64,000 nucleotides of DNA from Mucilaginibacter sp. CSA2-8R (GTDB lineage: Bacteria; Bacteroidota; Bacteroidia; Sphingobacteriales; Sphingobacteriaceae). The position numbers and the translations under genes are program-made. Positions 1 through 7,909 of the stretch are shown one piece after another; the first letter of the stretch is position 1, and every line of letters starts with the position of its first letter. The notes below the pieces were generated by a model, which was given only the letters and a program-made list of their open reading frames with translations, ran no database searches and was not told the DNA's origin. The stretch spans positions 2,666,001 to 2,730,000 of the forward strand of contig NZ_CP152389.1 of the NCBI RefSeq assembly GCF_038806765.1. Direction: 5' to 3'.

Positions 1-822
1 CTATTAACCTTTGTAGTAGTAGGTGGCGGACCAACGGGAGCAGAGTTGTCAGGAGCGCTTGCCGAAATGCGTACAAATATGCTTTGCAAAGATTTTCCGG
101 ATTTGAAGCCTGACGATATGAAAGTATACCTAGCTGAAGGGAAGCCCAAACTAATTGCTGCCATGTCTGAACAGGCCTCGGTAAAAGCTAAAGAGTTTTT
201 ATCCGACATGGGTGTAATTATTTATAATGACGTGCATGTAACCAGTTATAACGGTGATGAACTTAAAATTGATAATGGCGTTACTGTGCGGACAAAAAAC
301 GTTTTTTGGGCAGCAGGAGTGAAAGGAGAAGTGCCGGAAGGTATATCACAAGACATTGTTGTACGCGGTGCGCGAATACAAACCGACGAGATTAGCCGGG
401 TTAAAGGCTATCAAAACGTATTTGCTATTGGCGATGTTGCGGCCATGATTACGCCCGACTCGCCCGAGGGGCATCCGGGTGTTGCACCCGTAGCCATACA
501 GCAGGGGGCACATTTGGCCAAAAACATAATCAATATAATAAAGGGACAGAAGACCGAACCTTTTAAGTATCACGACAAAGGATCGTTGGCTACCATTGGT
601 CGAAACAAAGCCGTTGCCGATTTAGGCAAACTGCATTTTCAGGGCTTTTTCGCTTGGCTCATCTGGATGTTTGTGCATGTGATGTCGTTGGCCGGGTTTA
701 GTAACAAACTAGTGGTTTTTTGCAATTGGGTAATTAACTACTTCACTAAAAACACAGACAACAGATTAATCATCCGATATTTTAATAAAGAAACAATGAT
801 GACCGAACCGGTTGCAAAGTAA
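1..822 (+). CDS. ndh: NAD(P)/FAD-dependent oxidoreductase, type II NADH dehydrogenase (5' truncated)
   Basis: This is the C-terminal part of a membrane-associated NDH-2, which passes electrons from NADH to quinone without pumping protons. The frame is open from base 1, so the gene starts outside the window. The first codons encode the second Rossmann motif, GGGPTGAELSGA (NADH binding). Later FAIGDVAAM is the FAD-binding motif of this family, and a hydrophobic stretch follows (WLIWMFVHVMSL) in the C-terminal membrane-anchoring region. The protein ends in a short polar tail. In a menaquinone-using bacterium (mqn genes at 48-59 kb) it would feed the menaquinone pool. Family assignment is firm; the exact electron acceptor is inference. 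Confidence 0.9.
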   Translation, partial: LLTFVVVGGGPTGAELSGALAEMRTNMLCKDFPDLKPDDMKVYLAEGKPKLIAAMSEQASVKAKEFLSDMGVIIYNDVHVTSYNGDELKIDNGVTVRTKNVFWAAGVKGEVPEGISQDIVVRGARIQTDEISRVKGYQNVFAIGDVAAMITPDSPEGHPGVAPVAIQQGAHLAKNIINIIKGQKTEPFKYHDKGSLATIGRNKAVADLGKLHFQGFFAWLIWMFVHVMSLAGFSNKLVVFCNWVINYFTKNTDNRLIIRYFNKETMMTEPVAK

Positions 823-926
823 GCCCGCATTTGAGTGCTGAAATAAGTATTAAACTTTTAATTAATTGTGTTAACAAATTCTGTAATGTGTTGTTGTTAA
901 ATTAATAAACAACTAAAACTCAAATC

Positions 927-1166
927 ATGGCAACAAATTTCAATCCTGAACATAGCGAAGGCCCAGTGGCTAAAGCTATTGAGCAGCAAACGGCCAAGCT
1001 ACCATCCGACTTGTTTTTATGGGCGGCATTAGGTTCAATGGCTACATCGGCAACATTGAAAATTTTAAAGAAAGACAAAACCGCTTTGTTTGTTGGCCAA
1101 TGGGCAGCACCGTTTTTGCTGTTAGGCTTGTACAACAAATTAGTGAAATTAGAAGGAAGTGATTGA
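927..1166 (+). CDS. Small membrane protein of unknown function (79 aa)
   Basis: I do not recognise a named family. The protein starts with a polar segment rich in Glu, Gln and Lys (about residues 1-28), followed by two short hydrophobic stretches (about 29-45 and 54-70) separated by a Lys-rich turn. This is compatible with a small two-helix membrane protein. It lies 104 bp after ndh on the same strand and ends just before a strong terminator, so it is probably a monocistronic gene or the last gene of the ndh unit. No catalytic motif is visible. Confidence 0.7.
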   Translation: MATNFNPEHSEGPVAKAIEQQTAKLPSDLFLWAALGSMATSATLKILKKDKTALFVGQWAAPFLLLGLYNKLVKLEGSD

Positions 1167-1185
1167 GATGCACTATCTTTTAAAT

Positions 1186-1220
1186 AAAGCCGGTTAAAAT
1201 CAAATTTAACCGGCTTTGTT
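1186..1220 (+). terminator. Intrinsic terminator after the 79-aa gene
   Basis: There is a perfect 13-bp stem: AAAGCCGGTTAAA at 1186-1198 and TTTAACCGGCTTT at 1205-1217, with a 6-nt loop, then a T-rich run. The reverse strand also has a T-rich flank, so it may serve paiB at the end of the arginine operon as well. From 1221 to 1383 I see nothing else. Confidence 0.85.
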
Positions 1221-1383
1221 ATTTTATTAATCGCGAAGGCTGCACGAGCATCCTGTTCGGCATATTAAACATTTATTGGTAATGCACCACAAAGCACGCT
1301 TATGTTTATAATGTTTTTTGATATTGTTATTGCAGAGGCTAAATAAAATGATAAGTGCTTGGGCAAACACCTTATAATAAGGT

Positions 1384-2004
1384 TTACTTATTCCGATTAT
1401 AATCCTGTACCATATAGTCGGCAATAGTTTGCTCGTTTGCATCTGTGCTGTGACTGAAAGCACTGATGATGGATTGCCGATCGGTATCTGTTCTGTTTTG
1501 GCTCAGCTTCTTTTTGCCTTGCAAGTCGGTGACGGTAATTTTAAACAACACAATGCCTTTACATAGCTTCAGTTTATACTCGAGCGGGAAGCCGGACCAT
1601 TGCTTGAGGTACCCGGCATCATAATATGTAATCATACGCTCAAGCTCACGCAATTGTTCCGTCTCATCTTCAACTAGTTGCACTTGCCCATAAGCATGCA
1701 CTGCGAGGTAATTCCATGTTGGTACGTTCAACTCCTTTTCGTAAAGCTTCGGAGCGATGTAAGCATGTGGTTCGGTAAAGATAACCAACGAATTACCGCT
1801 GAGTAAATCCGCAGACTGGGTATTGGCTTTCGCCAAATGCGAATAAAGGACAACACGCTCATCATGTTGTTCTACCACGAAGGGCAGATGAGTAGCTACC
1901 GGCAAACCGCCGGAAACGTTGATAAGCGTAGCGAAGCTGTAACGCTGCATAAAATTTACAGCTTCGCCAATATCACTAATGTTAAAATGTTTGGGAATGT
2001 ACAC
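1384..2004 (-). CDS. paiB: FMN-binding negative transcriptional regulator, PaiB family
   Basis: A 206-aa protein of the PaiB family, a split-barrel flavin-reductase-like fold first described as the Bacillus subtilis PaiB repressor. The family N-terminus (MYIPKHF) is clear, followed by the typical barrel segment with THLPF around residue 39 and the W-N-Y-x-A-V-H-A-Y-G motif near residue 97. It starts 12 bp after the argF' stop, so it is probably the last gene of the arginine operon. Its ligand and targets are unknown. Some family members may be pyridoxamine-phosphate-oxidase-like enzymes rather than regulators. Confidence 0.85.
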   Translation of the reverse strand: MYIPKHFNISDIGEAVNFMQRYSFATLINVSGGLPVATHLPFVVEQHDERVVLYSHLAKANTQSADLLSGNSLVIFTEPHAYIAPKLYEKELNVPTWNYLAVHAYGQVQLVEDETEQLRELERMITYYDAGYLKQWSGFPLEYKLKLCKGIVLFKITVTDLQGKKKLSQNRTDTDRQSIISAFSHSTDANEQTIADYMVQDYNRNK

Positions 2005-2016
2005 GTTTGGCTTAGG

Positions 2017-2970
2017 TTACAAACCTTGTAAAATTTGCTTCAACACTGCCTGCGCAGCCCAAACACGATTGCCAGCTTCGTGGATAACAGCCGAATGCGG
2101 ACCATCCAGTATCTCGTCCGATAACTCGATATTGCGGCGTACTGGCAAACAATGCATTACTTTAGCATTATTACTCTGCTGCAGGCTTTCGTTAGTGAGC
2201 ATCCAATTATCGTAGTTTCCTAAACCTGGCATTTCACCATAAGGTTCATAGGCCGACCAGTTTTTTACATAAATAAAGTCCGCATCTTTTAATGCTTCCT
2301 GCTGGTTATGTGTTATAGTTGCGCCTTCAGTAAACTCAGTGCTTAGCTCGTACCCTTCGGGATGAGTAATCACAAAATCAACGTTGGCACGGCACATCCA
2401 TTCTGCGAATGAATTAGGTACGGCCTGAGGCAGTGGTTTTATATGCGGCGCCCAGGTCAGTACAACTTTTGGCCGCTCAACCGATTTAAGCTCTGTAATA
2501 GTAATCAAATCGGCCAGGCTCTGCAGCGGATGGCGTGTAGCCGATTCCAGGCTTACCACTGGTACACCACAGAATTCCACAAACTTGTTAAAAATAGTTT
2601 CGCTGTAATCCTCTTCGCGGTTCTTAAGTCCCGGAAAAGAACGAACTCCAATGATATCAACATACTGGCCTAAAACAGCGGCGGCTTCACGTATATGTTC
2701 AACTGTGGTGCCATTCATTATGGCGCCGTCCTGCAATTCCAGCGCCCAACCTTCTTTATCAATATTAAGCACCATGGCATTCATACCCAAATTAAGCGCT
2801 GCTTTCTGGGTACTCATACGCGTGCGCAAGCTTGGATTTAAGAATATTAATCCGATACTTTTATTTTTACCCAATTGCTGATTAACGTATGGGTTTTGCT
2901 TTAGCGCTAAAGCCTCGGCTACCAAGGCGTTTATATCAGTAACATCGTGTACAGATGTAAATTGTTTCAT
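2017..2970 (-). CDS. argF': N-acylornithine carbamoyltransferase (N-succinyl- or N-acetylornithine type)
   Basis: 317 aa. It transfers the carbamoyl group to an acylated ornithine in the arginine pathway. The carbamoyl-phosphate loop reads SLRTR at residues 47-51 (classical OTCases have STRTR), and the HCLPVRRN motif typical of the acylornithine branch is near the C-terminus. The position that distinguishes succinyl- (Pro90 in Bacteroides fragilis) from acetyl-ornithine enzymes (Glu92 in Xanthomonas) falls at residue 90 and is Val here, so the acyl group cannot be read from the sequence. It lies 40 bp after argD in the operon. Confidence 0.93.
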   Translation of the reverse strand: MKQFTSVHDVTDINALVAEALALKQNPYVNQQLGKNKSIGLIFLNPSLRTRMSTQKAALNLGMNAMVLNIDKEGWALELQDGAIMNGTTVEHIREAAAVLGQYVDIIGVRSFPGLKNREEDYSETIFNKFVEFCGVPVVSLESATRHPLQSLADLITITELKSVERPKVVLTWAPHIKPLPQAVPNSFAEWMCRANVDFVITHPEGYELSTEFTEGATITHNQQEALKDADFIYVKNWSAYEPYGEMPGLGNYDNWMLTNESLQQSNNAKVMHCLPVRRNIELSDEILDGPHSAVIHEAGNRVWAAQAVLKQILQGL

Positions 2971-3010
2971 TCTTGCGTTGTATGCTGCCTACTAACGGCT
3001 GTATTAATAG

Positions 3011-4153
3011 TTAGGCTACTACCGGTACAGATTTTAAAGTGGTGGCGAAAGCCTCCAAAAACCGGTCGGCGTGAGCTTGAGTTAAATTAAGTGCCGGCAG
3101 TAAGCGTACCACGTTGGGTTTTGCTTCGCCGGTAAATATGTGGTGCTTATAAAGCAGATCTTTACGCACGTTGGCCAATTCTTCTGGTAATTCAATACCG
3201 ATCATTAAGCCACGGCCCCTAACTTCTTTAACCTGGTCAAAATTTTTCAGCTCATCAATCAGGTACTGGCCAACAGTGGCTGCATTTTGCATCAGGTTGT
3301 CTTGCTCCATTACCTCAAGCACAGCTAAACCAGCCGCACATGCCAAATGGTTACCGCCAAAAGTGGTGCCCAACATGCCGTAAGCCGGCTTAATTTTAGG
3401 CGATATACTAATGCCGCCAATCGGGAAACCATTACCCATACCTTTGGCCATGCTGTAAATGTCGGCTTCAACACCGGCAAAATCATGCGAGTAAAACTTG
3501 CCGGTACGGCCATAGCCACATTGCACCGAATCCGCTATAAACACAGCGTTATGTTCATCACAAAGCGCACGGATTTTTTGCAGAAAGCTTTCAGTAGCTA
3601 CCTGTATACCGCCTACACCCTGGATACCTTCAATAATGACCGATGATATTTCGTTATCCGCGAAAGCTTGCTCCAAAGCGGCTTCATCGCACCATGGCAA
3701 AAAGATAACGTTGTCTGTTTCATTTACCGGCGCAACAATGTTAGGGTTGTCGGTAGCAGCAACAGCAAGAGACGTGCGACCGTGGAAAGCTCTATGAAAG
3801 GCAATCACTTTCTTTTTACCATTGTAAAAAGATGCCAGCTTTAAGGCGTTTTCATTCGCTTCGGCACCCGAATTACATAAAAATAGTTGATAGTTAGTTT
3901 TGCCCGATACCTGACCTAATTTTTCGGCCAGTTGCTTTTGCAGCGGAATTTCAACAGAGTTTGAATAAAAACCTATTTGATGTAATTGGTTTTCCAATCG
4001 TTCAACGTATCGGGGATTGGTATGACCGATAGAAATAACGGCATGACCGCCATACATATCCAGATACTCGGTGCCCTGAGCATCATAAACCAAACTGCCA
4101 ACACCCTTTACAATCTCGATTGGATTTATAGGGTAAACATCAAATAAATTCAT
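3011..4153 (-). CDS. argD: Acetylornithine/acylornithine aminotransferase
   Basis: A 380-aa class III PLP-dependent aminotransferase. It converts N-acyl-glutamate-semialdehyde to N-acylornithine using glutamate. Visible landmarks are NSGAEAN (94-100, PLP phosphate region), FHRAFHGRTS (119-128), Asp208 in ADSVQCGYGRTG (pyridine N contact) and the Schiff-base lysine K237 in SMAKGMGNG. The length is typical. It sits 33 bp after argC and before argF', which fixes its role in arginine synthesis rather than GABA or ornithine catabolism. Confidence 0.94.
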   Translation of the reverse strand: MNLFDVYPINPIEIVKGVGSLVYDAQGTEYLDMYGGHAVISIGHTNPRYVERLENQLHQIGFYSNSVEIPLQKQLAEKLGQVSGKTNYQLFLCNSGAEANENALKLASFYNGKKKVIAFHRAFHGRTSLAVAATDNPNIVAPVNETDNVIFLPWCDEAALEQAFADNEISSVIIEGIQGVGGIQVATESFLQKIRALCDEHNAVFIADSVQCGYGRTGKFYSHDFAGVEADIYSMAKGMGNGFPIGGISISPKIKPAYGMLGTTFGGNHLACAAGLAVLEVMEQDNLMQNAATVGQYLIDELKNFDQVKEVRGRGLMIGIELPEELANVRKDLLYKHHIFTGEAKPNVVRLLPALNLTQAHADRFLEAFATTLKSVPVVA

Positions 4154-4186
4154 TGTGCAATGAAGTTTGTAGTAAAAAATATATAA

Positions 4187-5188
4187 TTAAAATGCTACAG
4201 CCTTCAGTTTAAGGCCTGTAGCTTCTTCTAAACCAAAAAGTAAATTCATGTTTTGTACCGCCTGGCCGGATGCACCTTTTAATAAATTATCCATTATACT
4301 AATGATGAATATTTTATCTCCTTTTTTCTGCACCTGGATGAAGCATTTGTTAGTATTTACGATCTGCTTTAAGTCAATGTTACGGGTGGTGACGTGCGTA
4401 AAAGGGTGTCCTGCGTAATAATCTGTATACAACTTTATAGATTCGTCTGCACTTAAGTCGCAATCCAGATACATAGAGGCAATAATGCCGCGGGTAAAAT
4501 CGCCGCGGTAAGGTATAAAGTTGATTGCGCGGTCAAATCCCGGCTGTAATTGCCTTAATGATTGCCCGATCTCGTTTAAATGCTGATGGTCAAAAGCTTT
4601 ATAAACCGAAAGATTATCATTACGCCAGGTAAAATGCGAAGTAGGGGATAAACCTTGTCCGGCACCGGTTGAACCGGTAGTAGCTGTAATATGCACTTCG
4701 TTTTTTAAATGCCCACCGGCTGCCAGCGGCAGTAAGCCCAATTGCAAACAAGTAGCAAAGCAACCCGGATTGGCAATGTTAGGCGCTTGTTTAATGGCAT
4801 CGCGGTTTAACTCCGGCAAGCCGTAGACAAACTGCCGTGCAGAATTAGTATCCTGGTAAGTTATAGAAGCCTTGTCCTGCAACCTAAAATCCTGGCTCAA
4901 ATCAATTATCTTTACCTTCTCCGGAAACGGATTAGCTTCTAAAAACTTGCGGGCATCTCCATGGCCAACACACAAAAACAACACATCGACTTCAGTAGAC
5001 AACTCACCAGAAAATTTTAATTCGGTATCGCCAAACAGATCGGTATGTACCTCGTACACATTATTGCCTGCGTTACTATTGCTATGCACAAATGCAATGT
5101 CAACTTGCGGGTGATTAAGCAATATGCGTAACAACTCGCCGCCGGTGTAACCAGCGCCGCCAATAACGCCTGCCTTTATTTTTGCCAT
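4187..5188 (-). CDS. argC: N-acetyl-gamma-glutamyl-phosphate reductase
   Basis: NADPH-dependent reduction of N-acyl-glutamyl phosphate to the semialdehyde. The N-terminal Rossmann motif GVIGGAGYTGGELL and the catalytic cysteine in ANPGCFATC are both present. The open frame extends to 5206, but a start there would overlap the preceding GNAT gene by 14 nt. I prefer the tandem methionines at 5188-5191, just after the GNAT stop, because the mature fold begins with AKIKAGVIGG. About 333 aa, normal for the family. It is the fourth gene of the arginine operon. Confidence 0.93.
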   Translation of the reverse strand: MAKIKAGVIGGAGYTGGELLRILLNHPQVDIAFVHSNSNAGNNVYEVHTDLFGDTELKFSGELSTEVDVLFLCVGHGDARKFLEANPFPEKVKIIDLSQDFRLQDKASITYQDTNSARQFVYGLPELNRDAIKQAPNIANPGCFATCLQLGLLPLAAGGHLKNEVHITATTGSTGAGQGLSPTSHFTWRNDNLSVYKAFDHQHLNEIGQSLRQLQPGFDRAINFIPYRGDFTRGIIASMYLDCDLSADESIKLYTDYYAGHPFTHVTTRNIDLKQIVNTNKCFIQVQKKGDKIFIISIMDNLLKGASGQAVQNMNLLFGLEEATGLKLKAVAF

Positions 5189-5192
5189 CATT

Positions 5193-5681
5193 TTAGTTGA
5201 GGTCAATTTTATAAGTTAAAAATCCGTCATGAGGGTTGTACTGTTTAAATCCAATACCCTCATAAACGCTTTGCGCTGTTCTATTATCGTGTGCTGTTTC
5301 CAGTTTAACAAACTTTGCTCCATCTTTCCGGGCAAATTGTTTAGCCGTTTCAATCAGTTGTTTTCCTATGCCCCGCGTACGATAACCGGCATCAACATAC
5401 AGATCATTCAATATCCAGTTTTTGGACATCCGCCCCGATGAAAAGGTAGGATAAAGTTGTGTAAAACCTACAGGAATTGACGTATCTGCTTCGTTTAATA
5501 AAGCTGTGAAGATGACCGATTCGTTATTGGTTAAACGCTCAGTCAAAAATTCTTGAGCACCTTTAACGTCTGACTCTTTCTGATAAAACACCCGATACTT
5601 GTCGAACAAACTCAAAACGAGCGCTATGTCTTTAAGCTTGACGCGCTTAATGGTTATAGACTGATTCGGACTTTCTATCAT
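5193..5681 (-). CDS. GNAT family N-acetyltransferase inside the arginine operon
   Basis: A 162-aa GNAT protein. Acetyl-CoA binding motif A is visible as Y-R-T-R-G-I-G-K-Q-L (about residues 97-106), and the C-terminal motif B segment reads N-R-T-A-Q-S-V-Y-E-G-I-G-F. It lies between argG and argC with a 42-bp gap upstream and nearly touching argC, so it is cotranscribed. The substrate is unknown. A role in acylating an arginine-pathway intermediate is possible from context but not shown by the sequence. Confidence 0.85.
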   Translation of the reverse strand: MIESPNQSITIKRVKLKDIALVLSLFDKYRVFYQKESDVKGAQEFLTERLTNNESVIFTALLNEADTSIPVGFTQLYPTFSSGRMSKNWILNDLYVDAGYRTRGIGKQLIETAKQFARKDGAKFVKLETAHDNRTAQSVYEGIGFKQYNPHDGFLTYKIDLN

Positions 5682-5723
5682 TATATATCTCAGCTTTACT
5701 AACGGAGTAATATATTTTCATAA

Positions 5724-6914
5724 TTATTGCTGGTTTACCTTGTGATAAATCATCACCTGGTTACCAAATATTTTCGAGAAACCTTTAACGTCATCACCGC
5801 TCCAGGCGTTGTTCATTTCACCATAGCTGCCAAATTTGCTCGACATCAGATCATGCTCAGACTCAATTCCTGTTACCTGGAAACGGTATGGGTTAAGCTC
5901 AACAAACACCTTACCGCTTACATTAGCCTGGGTATCGTTAAGGAAAGCTTCTATATTGCGCATAATAGGGTCGTGAAACTGCCCTTCGTGCAGCCAGTTA
6001 CCATAAAAAGTTGATAACTGGTCTTTCCACGACAACTGCCATTTGGTGAGCACATGTTTTTCGAGGGTATGATGCGCCTTAATGATGATTAACGGTGCTG
6101 CAGCCTCAAAACCTACGCGGCCTTTGATGCCAATAATGGTATCGCCTACATGTATATCTCGGCCAATACCGTAAGGCTGGGCCATTGCCTGCAGTGCCTG
6201 GATGGCTTTAGCCGGATGGTAGTAAGTAGTGCCGTCAACGCCTACTAATTCACCTTTTTCAAAAGTAAGTTCGATATTTTTGGTTTCGGTAGATGACACT
6301 GGCGTTGGCCAGGCATCTTCGGGTAAGCCTAAGTTAGAGGTAAGTGTTTCTTTGCCGCCTACTGATGTTCCCCAGATACCTTTGTTGATAGAGTATTTAG
6401 CTTTCTCGAAGTTCATCTCTACACCGTGGTTTTTCAGATACTCAATCTCTTGCTCGCGACTCAACTTTAAATCGCGGATGGGAGTTAAGATTTGAACATT
6501 AGGTACCAGAATGTTAAAGATCATATCAAAACGCACCTGATCATTACCAGCTCCAGTACTGCCATGCGCCACATACTCAGCACCAATCTGTTTAGCGTAA
6601 TTAGCTATTGCTGTTGCCTGGCTCACGCGCTCGGCACTTACCGATAGGGGATAAGTGTTGTTTTTTAGAACATTACCGTAAATCAGAAAGCGAACGCAGG
6701 TGTTATAAAAGTTTTCAGTCTCGTCAACCACGTGGTGAGAGGTTACTCCCATTTTGTAAGCACGTTCTTCAACCTGTTTTAACTCATCGTCGGTAAAGCC
6801 ACCGGTGTTAACAATTACCGAATGCACTTCCAGGCCTAAATCCTGTGTTAGATAGATGCAGCAAAAAGAGGTATCCAATCCGCCGCTATAGGCTAAAACT
6901 ACTTTTTTTTTCAT
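5724..6914 (-). CDS. argG: Argininosuccinate synthase
   Basis: 396 aa. It condenses citrulline and aspartate with ATP to argininosuccinate. The N-terminal PP-loop is AYSGGLDTS (residues 8-16), and the family motif GSTGAGNDQVRF follows in the first third. Length and end are typical of the bacterial enzyme. It is the second structural gene of the operon, 37 bp after the first GNAT gene. The pathway still needs argB, a deacylase and argH, which are not in this window. Confidence 0.96.
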   Translation of the reverse strand: MKKKVVLAYSGGLDTSFCCIYLTQDLGLEVHSVIVNTGGFTDDELKQVEERAYKMGVTSHHVVDETENFYNTCVRFLIYGNVLKNNTYPLSVSAERVSQATAIANYAKQIGAEYVAHGSTGAGNDQVRFDMIFNILVPNVQILTPIRDLKLSREQEIEYLKNHGVEMNFEKAKYSINKGIWGTSVGGKETLTSNLGLPEDAWPTPVSSTETKNIELTFEKGELVGVDGTTYYHPAKAIQALQAMAQPYGIGRDIHVGDTIIGIKGRVGFEAAAPLIIIKAHHTLEKHVLTKWQLSWKDQLSTFYGNWLHEGQFHDPIMRNIEAFLNDTQANVSGKVFVELNPYRFQVTGIESEHDLMSSKFGSYGEMNNAWSGDDVKGFSKIFGNQVMIYHKVNQQ

Positions 6915-6951
6915 GAGTTAGGGCTTATCCAAATATATTTGGCTCTGTATA

Positions 6952-7599
6952 TTAAAATGTTATAGTTTTTACGCTGTTTTTAATTGCGTTTTCGATACGC
7001 TCAAGCAAGGTAGCCTTATGCGTAATTTTCTTCATTTTTTCGTCTATTTGATTTTGTTTGTCTACCGGGTCCCAAAGCATGGCGGTACACATACAGTTTT
7101 TTCGCTCTTTGCTGGTTAAAATATCGTAGTTAACACAACTGCGGCACCCTTTCCAAAAATCTTCATCCTGCGTTAACTCCGAATAGGTAACCGGCTCGTA
7201 ACCCAATTCTGAATTAATTTTCATTACTGCCAATCCGGTAGTTAATCCAAATATTTTAGCGTCGGGATATTTAGTGCGCGACAACTCGAATACCGCTTTC
7301 TTGATAGCTTTAGCTAAACCAACTTTACGGAACTCCGGATTTACAATCAATCCCGAATTAGCCACAAAATCACCATGGCTCCAGGTTTCAATGTATACAA
7401 AACCGGCCCAGGTGCCATCTTTATGCAAAGCAATAATGGCTTTGCCTTCCAGCATTTTATTGGCTACATATTCGGGCGAACGCTGTGCAATACCAGTACC
7501 GCGTGCTTTAGCTGATGCTGCCATTTCATCGCAGATCTGGGTAGCGTAATCAGCATGTTTTTCAGAGGCAACAATAATATCAAAATCTTGTAAGGTCAT
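6952..7599 (-). CDS. GNAT acetyltransferase with C-terminal Cys cluster, candidate N-acylglutamate synthase
   Basis: A 215-aa GNAT protein that is the first structural gene of the arginine operon. The acyl-CoA loop is at residues 88-97 (P-E-F-R-K-V-G-L-A-K). After the GNAT fold it has an unusual extension with C152-x2-C155 and C169-x-C171, which could bind a metal, and then a basic helical tail. Proteins like this at the head of Bacteroidota arg operons are thought to supply N-acetyl- or N-succinyl-glutamate in place of ArgA/ArgJ, and no other such enzyme is seen here. The enzymatic role is inference from position. Confidence 0.8.
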   Translation of the reverse strand: MTLQDFDIIVASEKHADYATQICDEMAASAKARGTGIAQRSPEYVANKMLEGKAIIALHKDGTWAGFVYIETWSHGDFVANSGLIVNPEFRKVGLAKAIKKAVFELSRTKYPDAKIFGLTTGLAVMKINSELGYEPVTYSELTQDEDFWKGCRSCVNYDILTSKERKNCMCTAMLWDPVDKQNQIDEKMKKITHKATLLERIENAIKNSVKTITF

Positions 7600-7627
7600 G
7601 ATCTGTTAACGATTACCTTAAAGGTTC

Positions 7628-7640
7628 GGCTTGTAAAGCC
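7628..7640 (-). other. Small hairpin near the start of the first arg gene
   Basis: GGCTT (7628-7632) and AAGCC (7636-7640) form a 5-bp stem with a 3-nt loop, about 30 nt before the GNAT start codon. It may be part of the leader RNA fold. A function is not established. Confidence 0.35.
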
Positions 7641-7662
7641 TTCTTTGTTTAATGGATTTATT

Positions 7663-7685
7663 GAAAAGAAGTTTGAAAAAACTTC
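7663..7685 (-). terminator. Candidate attenuator terminator in the arginine operon leader
   Basis: On the minus strand GAAGTTT (7685-7679), a TTTC loop and AAACTTC (7674-7668) form a perfect 7-bp stem followed at once by TTTT. It lies between the leader peptide and the first structural gene, where an attenuator terminator would be. The stem is AT-rich and the T run short, so it would be a weak terminator. Confidence 0.5.
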
Positions 7686-7694
7686 AGTTGACTA

Positions 7695-7742
7695 ACGATT
7701 GAATAGGATAAACCTATTCAGACCCGGGGAATAAACAATCGT
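7695..7742 (-). promoter_or_regulatory. Leader RNA hairpins overlapping the leader peptide stop and Arg codons
   Basis: A perfect 7-bp hairpin GAATAGG/CCTATTC (7719-7713 and 7707-7701, 5-nt loop) begins inside the leader peptide stop codon. A second pairing joins ACGATTG (7742-7736, overlapping the second and third tandem Arg codons) to CAATCGT (7701-7695), extending the same structure. A ribosome stalled on the Arg codons or stopped at the end of the peptide would cover different arms. The exact switching logic is not resolved from sequence alone. Confidence 0.45.
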
Positions 7743-7843
7743 CGTCGTGACGGGAAGTTAACGGAAACAACACTAATTAAAGCAGCGGCAAACCGTGCAA
7801 TAACTGCTCCGGTAAATAGCCTTATGATGCTTTGTAATTTCAT
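7718..7843 (-). CDS. Candidate arginine leader peptide (41 aa)
   Basis: This short frame runs ATG at 7843 to TGA at 7718 on the minus strand, directly upstream of the arginine operon. It encodes 41 residues of which six are Arg: R8, R17, the tandem R33-R34-R35 (three CGA codons in a row) and R40. Only rare-looking Arg codons (CGA, CGG, AGG) are used. The stop overlaps a hairpin and is followed by a terminator-like hairpin, as in amino-acid attenuators. The start is about 36 nt after a candidate -7 box. It is too short for most gene callers. The middle is hydrophobic, so a small membrane peptide is the alternative. Confidence 0.55.
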   Translation of the reverse strand: MKLQSIIRLFTGAVIARFAAALISVVSVNFPSRRRLFIPRV

Positions 7844-7878
7844 TGTTGTATAACCGTGTTTTGTTCTTAAATTTTGTG

Positions 7879-7909
7879 CAAAGTATTTAAATAATTTTTA
7901 TTTATGCAA
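7879..7909 (-). promoter_or_regulatory. Candidate promoter of the arginine operon
   Basis: On the minus strand a TTG (7909-7907) is followed after 20 bp by ATACTTTG (7886-7879), close to the Bacteroidota consensus TTTG...TAnnTTTG (two mismatches at the TA). Transcription would start near 7872, giving about 28 nt before the leader peptide. Confidence 0.4.

Noticed and set aside
1371..1386. ACCTTATAATAAGGT palindrome at the end of paiB
   Set aside because: Short, AT-rich and without a T run; not convincing as a terminator or operator.
7191..7197. GTAACCC (GGGTTAC on the minus strand) within the GNAT gene
   Set aside because: It encodes L-G-Y-E in the protein, and no TATTAA follows at 16 bases. 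Similar hits in gyrA, the 133-aa gene, the protease, yigZ and the DUF4130 gene are also coding.
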